A stretch of 64,000 nucleotides of DNA from Iris pallida (taxonomy: Eukaryota; Streptophyta; Magnoliopsida; Asparagales; Iridaceae). The notes beneath the pieces are model-generated. The model saw nothing but the letters and a program-made list of their open reading frames with translations, did not search any database and was not told where the DNA came from. The DNA is taken from contig JANAVB010015600.1 of NCBI GenBank assembly GCA_029216955.1, forward strand, positions 29,596,778 to 29,660,777. Direction: 5' to 3'. The translations under genes and the position numbers were made by a program. Positions 44,779 through 58,500 of this stretch are shown in pieces (position 1 is the stretch's first letter; each line of letters starts with the position of its first letter).

Positions 44779-45834
44779 TGTTTCACTTAACAAAATGCCA
44801 GAGAAAATTGGCTTTTGAAAATAAAACGAGAAAAAGTACAAGAAGTACAAATTTGATTCTGGGAAAGTATTGCTATGGAAGTCTGATCTGTAAATGATCA
44901 CTTTGTTCCTTGGACCATACGATGATGATGAAGATTGCTGCTTGAAGTTGAACAACCGGAAGAACTAAGTCACCAGAAAGGTATCGACGCACTTGGGCAC
45001 TGATGGCGAGGCCGAATGCTTTCCTGCTTTGCTTCACTCTGTTCTGAAAGAAAGGTTGAAGAAGAATGCTCTGGAGAATCAAAATCTCTCTGTCTTTTCA
45101 TTCCCTTGTAAAAATAAGTCTATTTATAGACTTGGGCTTCTGTGCGTAAAAACTCAGCAAAAGTTCCATCTTTACGCTAACAACTGCCACGCACGATCGA
45201 AGCCATCCTCTGCATATGTTGACACATGTCTCATTATTTCAGTAAGAATAGGATGCACGTACACACGTTCTTCGAGAAGAGTGGCATAAAAGCCGCGTAG
45301 GCAAACCACGTTCCAATTTGGTGGAAAAGAATAGGGCGTAAAACAACCCCAATGTATTTTGAGCGTAAAGCAGTGGACTAGGCGTAAAATAGCCCTGTCA
45401 TAGATTTCTCGCGTAAAGTGGTTGTTAAATAACCTTGAGCGTAAAGTAGCCCAAATAGACTTTACGCACACGTCGACTTTCGAGCGTAAAAACTCATATA
45501 ATCTCCGTGCGTAAAAGAAGCCATTCTGTGAGCGTAAAAATAGCTCAGTCTACATACTAAACGACAACATAGGTCTCTGTGTAAAACAAATCCCTTTGAA
45601 TTCTGTGGTATATGCCATCATTAAATCTTTATGTCAGACTTTGCATTAAATGCAAGACTTGACAACTTTATCCAGCGTAAAAGTGGCTAGTCTATCCTTG
45701 GCGTAAAACCATTGGCTTGACCCGAGCGTAAAAGCGGTTAATCTGCTTAGGCGTGAAATCATCAGCCTCTCCTTGGCGTAAAGAATGACCTATCTCTTTG
45801 ACTCACTTTATGAAGCACTTTTTACGCTCCTACA
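44779..45834 (-). repeat. 5' LTR of element C (1,056 bp), with GCGTAAA motifs
   Basis: Near-identical to 32964-34017. A sense TATA lies near 45119-45128. Motif copies are preserved in both LTRs, with occasional CpG-type losses (for example GGCGTGAAAT here versus GGCATGAAAT in the 3' LTR). Confidence 0.95.
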
Positions 45835-45839
45835 ATAGT
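45835..45839. other. Target duplication of element C, right copy (ATAGT)
   Basis: Identical to 32959-32963. Confidence 0.9.
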
Positions 45840-46995
45840 GTCGTATCTTTTGAATGGCGAACACCAGGGCGAGACATTCCTTCTCCACGGCGGTGTTTCG
45901 GTGCTCTGGCCCAATCATCATTCGGCTGAGGTAATATATAGCTTGTTCATGGCCCGCATCGTTGTTTTGCGCCAGCAGCACGCCGAGGGAATGCTCCATT
46001 GCTCGTACATATAGCAAGAATGGTTTTCCAGTGACCGGGGCCACCAGGACTGGAGGGTTCGACAAATATTCTTTGATGTTGTCGAAGGTACGCTGACATT
46101 CTTCGTCCCATACGAATGAGATGCCCTTCTTCATGAGATGGGTGAACGGCCGACATCGCTCGGAGAGGTTAGAAATGAACCTCCTGATGTAAGCTAGCCT
46201 CCCTTGAAGGCCTCTGAGTTCGCAAAAATTTCTCGGGGGACCCATCTCCATAATTGCCTTCATCTTTTTTGGATCCACGTGAATTCCCTGGGCAGTAATA
46301 ATAAAACCCAGGAATTTTTTGCCGGATACGCCCAAGAAGGATTTTGTGGGATTCATCTTCAGGTTGTGTGCTCGCATCATGTTGAATACTGTCCTCAGAT
46401 CATGCAGGTGGTCTCCTTTATAGCGACTCTTGACGGCGATGTCATCAACATAGAACTCCACAGTCTTGCGGAAGTGGTCTCTGAAGATGATACTCATGGC
46501 TCTTTGATATGTGGTGCCAGTATTCTTTAAACTGAAAGGCATGACTGTGTAGCAGTATGTGCCAATCGGTGTTCGGAATGATGTAGGATTCTCGTCATCA
46601 GGAGACATCTTAATTTGGTTATACCCCGAGAAGCCATCCATGAATGACATGCGTTCGAAGCCGCATGTGTTATCAATCATGATGTCCGTGATAGGGAGAG
46701 AAAATTCATCTTTGGGACATGCCTCGTTCAAATTACGGAAATTGATGCAGATTCGAATCTTTCTATTCTTTTTTAGGACTGGTACTATGTTGGCGACCCA
46801 GTTAGGATGTTGTTCCTCACGAATGAAGCCGCTGGCTATTAGTTTGTTGACTTCAGCTTCGATCGCATTCATGATGGCCGGATGGAAGCGTCGCTGTTGT
46901 TGTTTGACCGGCTTTGCATCTGGCCGAATGTTGAGCTTGTGAAGGGCAACCTCGGGGTTTAGTCCTGGCATGTCTTCATAGCTCCAGGCAAACAC
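45840..46995 (-). pseudogene. Element B reverse transcriptase and first half of RNase H
   Basis: An open frame of about 390 residues: MFAWSYEDMPGLNPE, WVANIVPVLKKNRKIRICIN, PITDIMIDNTCGFERMSFMD, TVMPFSLKNTGTTYQRAM, active-site YVDDIAVKS, then KPFLLYVRAMEHSLGVLL and AVEKECLALVFAIQKIRHY, where element C interrupts it. RT motifs are intact; a few substitutions (FSLKNTG for FGLKNAG) suggest relaxed selection. The coding sequence resumes at 32963 and continues toward lower coordinates. Confidence 0.9.
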
Positions 46996-47310
46996 ATCAA
47001 TATATTCTTTGACAAGTTCCAGTAGCGATTCTCGCTCTTCGTCTGTTAGGCTTTTACTGACGAAGATTGGTTTTGGAGAAGATTCGCTGCCGAGGTCAAC
47101 CTATATAACCTCGTCTTCGGTGGGAGGTTCTCTCTTTTCGAACCGCTTTTTCCATTGTGCATCCAGCTGTTGGGCCCACGGCTCTAGCTCGAGGATTTCA
47201 GGAATGTCTTCGTCTTCTTCGTAAGCGTCGGCGAATGCCATATTGACTGACAGGACTTGCTTGAGCATGTCTCCGATGCTGGTATCCGAATCAGAAGTGG
47301 GTGATCCGGT

Positions 47311-48367
47311 TCAATGTGAGTGCCAATCACATTCCTCGTCTGAGCTTTCAGGGGTTGTCGCGGGCGTAACATACCCTAGTCCGTATCGAGTTTTGTTGTA
47401 GTAATCTCGTAGTTTGCCAGCCGGGACTGGTGGCTTCAAAGGCAATCGTCGACCGGTGCCGTAGTTCAAGCCTGGCGTAGCCTCTAGATCATATCCCTGT
47501 TTTTGCATGAGGTATTTGGATTGGGGACTATACAGATAAAGAGGCAGTCTTCCGGTATCTGATTCGGGCTCGACCTTCTCTATGGTGAAGGGTTGTGGGT
47601 CGTCCTTTCGGCCGAAGATGATTGGATGGTCCCCTCCCTCGATATGCGGTAAGCGTCTTCCACTGGAGTAGGCTGGCATGCGGTGTAAACATTCGTCACC
47701 TGTGTGTGTAGGTGAGTGCCTATACCGTGTTCCATAGCATACATTGTACAAAGCTTATTAAGCTCGAGGTAGTTCAAAGATAGCCCTTTATTGATGAAGT
47801 AAGGTATTTTTCTAGCGGGATTACATCATCTACGGAGGGAACATCGGTGTGGGCAACCACATACTTGGCCAGCTCCGGTTCTTCTTCGACTACCGCCTGT
47901 ATAAATGAAGACTGAGAGGATGACCTGGGCAGCTTGATCGTTAGGGGTTCTACTGGTAGAGCAGAACGTGGAGTCGTTGGCAAACTAGCGACCCCCAGTT
48001 TGGCACCTGGTGCTGGGTGGGGAGTTGTTGGCTCGCTAGAAGCCCCAGACTTTATATCGGGGTGACGACTCTTCTTGGGAAGGCGTATCGTCATTGGCTT
48101 GTCTGAGGGATTGAACTTCTTCGCTTGTGGCTGGCTGACTCTTGGCAGTCTAATTGTCAGTGGCTCCGTTGTAGGTCTTGGCACCTGGCCAGACCTTGGC
48201 AGCCAGATTATCATTTGCCCTTCTTGTGCCGAGAGGCTGATCGCATCCTTATGCAGAGCGGCCTTAAGGGATGCAAATTTTCCAGGTTTGTGAGCTTGAA
48301 GATGGATCGTCAGAGGTTCTTCTGATCCTGAGGCCGTCTCAGTTTGAGCTTGTACATCTCCATCCAA
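47311..48367 (-). pseudogene. Element B protease-RT spacer with PLTIRLPR repeats and G-patch-like segment
   Basis: The first frame (48367-47774) is rich in a recurring peptide: EPLTIHL, MIIWLPR, EPLTIRLPR, KPMTIRLPK, EPLTIKLPR. A frameshift near 47.76 kb leads to a second frame with YSPQSKYLMQKQGYDLEATP, GLNYGTGRRLPL and TRYGLGY, resembling a G-patch. Element C has the same architecture with a different repeat (PLIIKVKGR), so the spacer repeat evolves quickly while its I/L-x-I-x-[LV] core is kept. No enzymatic motif is present. Confidence 0.6.
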
Positions 48368-48484
48368 GTGCCTCTTTGACTTCTCGTATAGGCAGGAGTC
48401 TGAGTAGTAGGATTCGACCCCTTTGAAGGGATCGATGTCGGCAAATTCTGTCCTTACGAAGCCGTGTTTGTCAACATATTTGAA

Positions 48485-50524
48485 TCACTGGTGCAGCGTG
48501 GAAGGCACGATCATATAATCGTATATCCAAGGGCACCCCAAGAGGATGTTGTAAGAAGTGTCTGCATCTATGACGTAACAGGTGACTTCTGACTGGAGAT
48601 TGCCAATTTGGCACTTCAGGCGAATTTTCCCGATCGGGTAGCTCCTGTCCGATTTTAAACCGCTAATAGCGGTGCTTGTTGGCGTCAAGCGATGCATCAA
48701 AATGCGGAGATAATGTAGCAGACCCTTCGGAATGAAGCTTATGGAAGAACCAGGATCAATGTGCATTCGGTCCACCTTTACGTCCCCGATGTATCCGGTG
48801 TAGTATTGTGGACGATCGTGGAGATTGGTTTTGATGAGCATATCCTGCGGAGTGAAGACAATATTGGGCATTGCTCCTGTGCAAGCGCTATCTTGGAGGT
48901 TTGCAGGCGGGCTCTCTCCTGTGAGGTTAACCTGAGCCAGATATGCGTCGGCATTTTGGAGTGCATCACTCAAAGCCGCACGAACATCCTTTGAGAGCCT
49001 CAGGAGCTCGTATAATGATAATTTGGCCGGTGTGTTGGCCAATTGCGCCAAGATGTCGAAGTTGTAGGGCCTCTCCAGCCCCTGAGGTGCCTCTTTTCGG
49101 AGGGATTTGTCAAAGCGAGTCTCCTTCGGCCTAGGCTTGTCGGTCGTCGGAGGCTGGGAAGGTCCCGGAGTGTCAGCGGTAGCTGGCTGATGATCTTCCG
49201 CCGAGTTCTCAGGTGTCGGTTGGGATTGAGCACCAGACCGAGTGACGACAGTTGTGGCTTCTTCGACCTCTATCGAGATTGTGTGGCAGGATCTGACTTT
49301 TCCACTCTTTTTCTTACAAATGGAGGATGGTGTAGACTGAGTCACTTCAGATACCAAGTCTGGATAGACCCACATGACCTTCCCTCGTGATGTGGTGAGG
49401 GGCACTAGACCAGCAGCCTGATCTCGGGGAGGTGGAAGATTAGCAATCTCTATGGTCGCCAGAGGGATGGGTATCACACCGTCTTGAGCCTCTGTGGGAG
49501 AAAAGCTGCCGAATTGTACGGACACCATGTTGGCCGCTACGGTTACCTCCTCGAAATCGATGGCCAGCGCGTTCGAATCGATGAGATGTTGGATGTATCG
49601 CTTCAATTGGTAGCAGTCGTGTGTAGCATGGTGGACGTAGCGGTAGTAATGGCAATACTTTGGGCTCTCCATATCTGCCGGCCGAGGTTTCCGTCTTGGT
49701 GGAGGGAGCTGAATTCTGTCCCCTTGTATGAGCATGTCCAAGATGGGCTTGACGTGACCGTCTTCGAAGGAGTAAGTGATTTGTGGCCATTGTTTGTCTG
49801 CTGGTTTTGACTCAGGTTTTTGGGCTGTGTCGGCCACCATAGCCTGCTTACCCTTGTTGTCCCGATTGTTGGAAGGGCTACCCCCATTGTCGTTGTTGGT
49901 ATTAGGACGCTTGCCCTTGTTCTCTCCCTCCGAGATATGAAATCCTAGCTGGCGAGCCTTCTTCAATCGTTCTTCGGCGCTAGTGGCACTGATGATGAAC
50001 GTCTTCCAGTCCTTAAATTGACTTTCGTCCATCCAGAGACTGATTGTTGGGAGCAATCTCTTTTGGCAAATCTCAATTAAGGAGGAATTCGGGTTACCAG
50101 ACGGCAACTTCATTGCGGTTTGGCAAAACCGCTCAATATAGTTCCTTGTCAGCTCTTTCTCCCCTTGGACGACGTCCATGAGGGTGGACATTGTGACGTC
50201 CTGTCCTACTTCGTAGAATCTCTCCAAAAACATGCGCTTGAAGCTGGCGAAGGAGTGGATGCAGTTGTCTGGCAGGTTGCGATACCAGTTGAAGACGACT
50301 CCTTCCAATGCCCCAATGAATAATCGTGTGAGGATGGCATCGTCATGGGGCAGATGGTCGGTGGTGACCTCGAAGTAGGTGATGTATCGACTTGCAGAGG
50401 TTTTGCCATCATAGAGATTAATGTTAAACGGCTTATATCTTGGCGGAAAGGGGACATCCCTCCATGCAGCAGGGTATGGTTGCCGTATTCTGAGGTCTTG
50501 AGAGGTTTCTCGAGCATGAAACAT
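48485..50524 (-). CDS. Element B gag-protease (679 aa open frame)
   Basis: The capsid region lies in the first 170 residues (FNINLYDGKTSASRYITYF, VVFNWYRNLPDNCIHSFASF, FYEVGQDVTMSTLMDVVQG). A knuckle follows at CHYYRYVHHATHDCYQLKRY, with a Tyr where the second Cys is expected. The protease near residue 590 reads IDPGSSISFIPKG and ILLGCPWI. The frame is uninterrupted, unusual for this old element. Its upstream part lies at 50528-51045 in other frames. Confidence 0.85.
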   Translation of the reverse strand: MFHARETSQDLRIRQPYPAAWRDVPFPPRYKPFNINLYDGKTSASRYITYFEVTTDHLPHDDAILTRLFIGALEGVVFNWYRNLPDNCIHSFASFKRMFLERFYEVGQDVTMSTLMDVVQGEKELTRNYIERFCQTAMKLPSGNPNSSLIEICQKRLLPTISLWMDESQFKDWKTFIISATSAEERLKKARQLGFHISEGENKGKRPNTNNDNGGSPSNNRDNKGKQAMVADTAQKPESKPADKQWPQITYSFEDGHVKPILDMLIQGDRIQLPPPRRKPRPADMESPKYCHYYRYVHHATHDCYQLKRYIQHLIDSNALAIDFEEVTVAANMVSVQFGSFSPTEAQDGVIPIPLATIEIANLPPPRDQAAGLVPLTTSRGKVMWVYPDLVSEVTQSTPSSICKKKSGKVRSCHTISIEVEEATTVVTRSGAQSQPTPENSAEDHQPATADTPGPSQPPTTDKPRPKETRFDKSLRKEAPQGLERPYNFDILAQLANTPAKLSLYELLRLSKDVRAALSDALQNADAYLAQVNLTGESPPANLQDSACTGAMPNIVFTPQDMLIKTNLHDRPQYYTGYIGDVKVDRMHIDPGSSISFIPKGLLHYLRILMHRLTPTSTAISGLKSDRSYPIGKIRLKCQIGNLQSEVTCYVIDADTSYNILLGCPWIYDYMIVPSTLHQ

Positions 50525-50527
50525 GGC

Positions 50528-51115
50528 TCAGAGTTCCTGGACCTCTCTTCTTGCTTCTTTGGCGTCATCCGCAGCGGTGGGAGCCGACGTTTCAGGAGGA
50601 TTATTGCCCGAGTTCGGTGTCGCTGAATTTGAGTCCGTATTGACTGTGGGACCAGCGCTTGTTTGGCCAGGCGTCCCTCCTTGGAGAGTGGGAAGGGCCG
50701 CTTTGATCTCGTCTACAGACTTGACCAAGGCGTGCAGTATGGCCTCCAGAGTGTCGATGCGCTGGCGATCACTGGAACCACCTTGGTTGCTGTCCGTCAT
50801 GAACATCGTCCTTATATGAGGAGAGATGGAAGGAACGGTGGAGGACGTGCCCTCCGAATCATACCCTGTAGCGAAAAGTCATCGGGGTATGTGGGAATGT
50901 TTTCCTCTGGTTCGGATTCAGAAAGGATAGTACCCCCGGCTTCAGAGTTTGCTTCATCTTGAGAGTCGTGGACATCTTCGGGGACGTCGAGATTTGCTGC
51001 ATCTGATGGGGGAGTTGTTTCCTCTAGCTCGTCTTCTTGGAACATCGGATTGTCGTGGAGGTTCGGAAGAGTGCTACCTCCAGTCCTAGCAACCCCCAGT
51101 GGTGTGGACGATGAA
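50528..51115 (-). pseudogene. Element B gag N-terminus, frame-broken, cut by element E
   Basis: Two open segments, MFQEDELEETTPPSD..SEAGG..SESEPEE (51045-50812) and MFMTDSNQGGSSDRQRIDTLEAI (50806-50528), correspond to the SEAGG and coiled segment of C's gag N-terminus at 43.0-43.6 kb. Frames differ from the main gag. Element E is inserted at 51115/51116, and the sequence continues at 62818. Confidence 0.65.
51111..51115. other. Target duplication of element E, left copy (ATGAA)
   Basis: Identical to 62818-62822. Confidence 0.9.
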
Positions 51116-54024
<2,909 letters not shown>

Positions 54025-54253
54025 CGTCTTTTAGTGGTGGCCCATGCCGGTCGGCAAAATGGAAAATACGAGGAATGGAACCTAGGTATACATAGACATA
54101 GGTTCTAGACTTACATAACCACCATGCCTTAGAAGTTATTAAGAAGACAGTGTAGTAGTTAGTAGCCTCTTCCTTTACAATTTTCTCTCTAAAATCTTAG
54201 TCTTAGAGATACTAATCTAAGAAATTCCCGGTGTAGATCATGCCACGAGAAAA

Positions 54254-54496
54254 ATGTGGCACGTAGCGCCAAAAGGGATGATAGAAGCCTATGGGGTCCA
54301 CTATGAATTGAAATATCCAGTAGTGACAGACATAGACGACGAAAGAAAGGAGTACTATAACTCAGTGCACTACTACGTCCTGATCAAAGCGGAACCCTCC
54401 GGAGACCCAGATACTGACCGTAACAGCACCTTAGAAGAATGGCTGCAGACTCACCCCGACGTGAAGATTCACAATATAAGGAAGATGTGGATTTAA
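54254..54496 (+). CDS. Element E extra small ORF 1 (80 aa)
   Basis: It lies between the 5' LTR and gag. It reads MWHVAPKGMIEAYGVHYELK..PVVTDIDDE...YYVLIKAEP...STLEEWLQTHPDVKIHNI. The downstream ORF at 54732 aligns with it over the whole length (see there), so the pair arose by duplication. No catalytic motif, signal peptide or membrane segment is seen. The gag N-terminus would be next but lies far downstream at 55.4 kb. Function unknown; possibly a captured host domain. Confidence 0.55.
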   Translation: MWHVAPKGMIEAYGVHYELKYPVVTDIDDERKEYYNSVHYYVLIKAEPSGDPDTDRNSTLEEWLQTHPDVKIHNIRKMWI

Positions 54497-54731
54497 GGTC
54501 ACTAAGTATAATTAATGTATGGATGTAAGTATATAAAGAGTGCAAGTAGGCATGAAGGAGTATGAACTTATAAATGATATGTAAATGTCTGACATGTATG
54601 CCTTGAATATAGTTAGAATGTAACCTACCAAATATGTAAGTCCTGAGGCTTATTGTACTATAAAGATGTATAAAAATATGCCTTTTCTAAATTCTTATAT
54701 TTCCTATAGGTAATTCTTACTTAAGGGTATA

Positions 54732-55079
54732 ATGAGTATAGGTATGGATCTATTCATGTCCAGCTTAGAATGGGATGGGAGCAATTATACCTTGTATCTA
54801 TACCAAAGGTATGCTAGAGCCATGTGGAGCGCACCCGATTGGTACGACGTGCATGTCTACCAGATATTCTATGGAGCCAGGCGTCCCATCATCCGAGACA
54901 TCGAGGATGGCGCTGAAGTTGATTTTGAGAATATCACATATTGCCTCTATGTTCGGGATCCAAATCGCTTCTATATTGCACTGCATGGTTATGAGGGAAC
55001 CCTAGAAGACTTTGAAATATTACATCCAGAAGTAGAAATCCTTGCTGAAGACAGAGTTCTCATTGAGGCAGTAGAATAG
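54732..55079 (+). CDS. Element E extra small ORF 2 (115 aa), paralogue of ORF 1
   Basis: After a 30-residue extension the protein reads MWSAPDWYDVHVYQIFYG..RPIIRDIEDGAEVDFENITYCLYVRD...GTLEDFEILHPEVEIL. Shared anchors with ORF 1 are MW.AP, Y.I/L.Y, P[IV][IV].DI.D, Y.LY[VI], TLE[DE][FW]...HP[ED]V.I. Both are acidic and alternate hydrophobic residues, suggesting a small beta-rich fold. Conservation of frame in both copies in a young element argues that they are, or were recently, translated. Confidence 0.6.
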   Translation: MSIGMDLFMSSLEWDGSNYTLYLYQRYARAMWSAPDWYDVHVYQIFYGARRPIIRDIEDGAEVDFENITYCLYVRDPNRFYIALHGYEGTLEDFEILHPEVEILAEDRVLIEAVE

Positions 55080-55382
55080 GAAGCTGAACCCTGTACAAGT
55101 GAAGAAGAAAGTCTTTTGTCAGTTGTACTATATGTTGGATATGTACAAGTATAGAGTAAAATAGATCACCATGTCACATTTTAGGAGGAATGGATGACAT
55201 GAGTAGATGTAGTACAAAAAAAAGGGGGGGAGGATAAAGTAGATGTGAAATGAGAGTGGAAGTATCATTTTGTACCACTCTCATTCAAAAAAATGAAATA
55301 TAAATGTGGTTGTAAATACACTTGTGTTATAGATAAAATATTTCGGATGATTCCCTGAGAATTGCATTTTCAATTTCAGGAT

Positions 55383-55517
55383 ATGGACAACCGCGATCGG
55401 CAAAATAGTACGTCCCCGCAGGAACCAACTGTAGCCGACATGTTTAAGCTATTCCAGTAATTATTGGAGTCTAATAATCAATAAGCCCATGCTGCTCAGG
55501 CTACCAATACTACAATA
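55383..55517 (+). pseudogene. Original gag N-terminus of element E, closed by two stops
   Basis: An ATG at 55383 is in frame with the 1,462-residue ORF (MDNRDRQNSTSPQEPTVADM...), but TAA at 55458 and TAA at 55482 interrupt it. Both could be CAA to TAA changes. Translation could restart at 55518, losing about 45 residues. Confidence 0.7.
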
Positions 55518-58500
55518 TTGGAGCAAATGCAGAACTCCAATAATACAAGGGACAGAACCTTAAAAGACTTCAGGGATCCAAAGCCGCCTAAGTTTCAGGG
55601 GACCGAGAACGCAATAGAAGCAGGACAATGGCTAAAAACCATCGAGGGTCTAATGAAGGCTGCAAAGCTTCGACCTGAGGACATGGTGCCAGCAATTCGC
55701 ATCCAGTTAGAAGACATCGCTGGATATTGGTGGAGTGCTGAATATCCGGAAGACTCTGATGAAGATATGACATGGGCGGAATTCAAGAAGAAATTTGAAG
55801 AGAGATTCTATCCTAAATCAGCGCGGATAGAATTAGAGCGACAATTTAACTACCTTAAACAAGGAAAACGCACCGTTGATGAGTATGCTGTGGAATTTTC
55901 CAGACTCAGTCGATTCGCCCCTCACATGATAGCTGTTGAAGAAACAAAAATTTCTAGGTTCTTGGAAGGGCTCGGGACCCAATTGAAAAGTAGGGTCGCG
56001 TCCTATCGGTGCCAGACCTTTTCTGAAGTAACAGAGGCTGCTCGCGACCAGGAGAGAATACTAAAAGAAGAGCAACCTTTTCGGTCCTCACATCCCAAAA
56101 GAACTTTTGAGGAAGGATCATCGTCTAACAAGAACCATTGGCAGGGACCACCTAAGCGTCCTCAGAATGGCAACCCAGACAAATTCATTGTCTGCGACTA
56201 CTGCCGGAAGCTAGGACATAAAAGAAATGTATGTAGGAGAAGATTGGGACTTTGTCTAAAGTGTGGAGCAGGAAACCATCCGACCGGTCAGTGCCCTCAG
56301 CTGCCTGTGATTGGAGCAATCCCACAAGGCTTCAACCCGGGATACCGACCGTTATTTCAGGAGACCAAACCACGACCGATGATTCAGGCACCACCACAAG
56401 CTGTCAGAACCAATGGAAATCAGCAAAGGCCGCCCTATGCCCCTCAGGCATATCAGTTCCAACAAGCACAACGGGCGATTCAAGCTCAGAATAACAATAA
56501 TAAAAGAAATAGGCAAGGCCAAGCGTTCGTAATGGGAGCTGAAGATGCAAGTATTCCAGGAGAAGTGGTTTCAGGTACTATTCTAGTTTCCTCATATCCA
56601 GCTTCAGTATTATTTGATTCCGGGGCCACCCATTCATTTATAGCATCTTCCTTTATATCACAACGTGAGATAGATTCTCAACCTCTGACTAAACCATTAA
56701 GAGTCCTCACGGGAAATGGGGTGGTAGAAGTTAGTCGGGTATGTAGTAAATGCCCCATAAAACTGGGTGGAGGAGCTTTTCGTACCCGGTTACTTGTCTT
56801 TCCGACAAGCAATTATGATGTAATATTGGGTATGGATTGGCTGACTGCAACTTTAGCTAATATAGACTGTGGACAGGGGAAAATTTTATTCCAACTCCCT
56901 GACGGAGAGTCATATGAATTTGTAAGGGACCAGAATGAATTCAATGCAGATGAATTAGTAAAATTTGAGTTACCCGTAATGTTACATGAATCAACAGAGC
57001 AGATATTTCCAAGGGTAGTAGAAGAATTCAAGGATGTGTTTCCAGAAGAATTGCCAGGGTTACCTCCAGATAGAGCCGTAGAATTTTCTATAGATCTAAT
57101 ACCAGGGGCTGTACCCATAGCCAAGAAAATATATCCAATGAACAAAGAGGAGCTAGCTGAGTTAAATAAACAAATAAAGGAATTGTTATCAAAGGGATTT
57201 ATTCAGCCTAGTGCTTCGCCATGGGGTGCACCAGTATTATTTGTGAAAAAGAAAGATGGTACCTTACGCCTGGTGATTGACTATAGGGCCTTGAATGAGG
57301 TTACCATCAAGAATAAATATCCCTTACCTAGGATTGATCAACTGTTTGATCAGTTAGGAGAGGCAAGGGTATTTTCAAAAATTGATTTAAGATCTGGATA
57401 CCATCAGGTAAAGGTGAAAAAAGAAGACATTCTAAAAACTGCATTTAGGACTCGGTATGGGCATTACGAATTCTTAGTTATGCCATTCGGGTTAACAAAT
57501 GCACCAGCTATATTTATGGACTTGATGAATCGAATATTTTATCAATATCTGGATAAATTTGTAATTGTATTCATTGATGATATTCTTATATACTCCAAAA
57601 GTGAAGAAGAACATGAGAAACATTTGAGAATTGTACTGCAAACCTTGCGGGAGGAACAGTTATATGCCAAGCTTAGCAAATGTGAATTTTGGCTGGACCA
57701 AATACCATTTCTAGGACATATTGTCAGCGGAGAAGGGATTTCGGTAGATCCGAAGAAAATAGAAGCAGTTAAGTCTTGGCCAACACCAAAGTCCGTAGCA
57801 GAAGTCAGAAGCTTTTTAGGACTAGCTGGTTACTATCGAAGATTCGTGGAGAATTTTTCAAGGATTGCAGAACCTTTAACCCGTCTTACCCGGAAGGAAG
57901 AAAAATTTATCTGGACGGAAAAATGTCAAGCAGCATTTGATGAGTTAAAGGAAAGGTTAATTACAGCCCCAATACTAGCATTACCATCTGGTTCAGGTGG
58001 ATATGAGATATATAGTGATGCATCAGGCAAAGGCCTGGGGTGTGTGCTAATGCAACATGGAAGAGTCATAGCATATGCATCTCGACAGCTAAAGACACAT
58101 GAAGGAAATTATCCAACACATGACCTTGAACTTGCTGCTGTGGTATTTGCCCTTAAGCTATGGAGACATTATTTATATGGGGAGAGAATTAAAATATATA
58201 CAGACCACAAAAGCTTAAAATATGTCTTCACACAAAAAGAAATCAATATGAGACAAAGACGATGGCTAGAATTGCTGAAAGACTTTGATATGGAATTAGA
58301 ATATCATCCAGGAAAAGCCAATAAGGTGGCTGATGCTCTGAGTAGAAGACCCGAAGCTTTCCTTATGAATATACCTAAGGAAATCCTCGAGGATCTAAGA
58401 AAAATGGGAATTAAAGTAGTATGCCCGGTAACTGATGGGATATGGCAAAATTTACAAATACAATCCTCCTTAATAGATAGAATTAAAGAAGGACAGCAAA

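Larger units (their letters stand above)
32964..45834 (-). mobile_element. Element C: complete Ogre/Tat-like retrotransposon (12.87 kb) nested in B
   Basis: LTRs of 1,054 and 1,056 bp (32964-34017 and 44779-45834), TG..CA ends, a perfect 5-bp duplication, PBS and polypurine tract define it precisely. Minus-strand order: ORF1, gag, protease, RT, RNase H, aRNH, integrase, then a 1.8 kb region with plus-strand mini-genes. I count about 25 substitutions between the LTRs by eye (near 2.4%), so it is older than E. Each coding region has a few stops or frameshifts. Confidence 0.95.
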
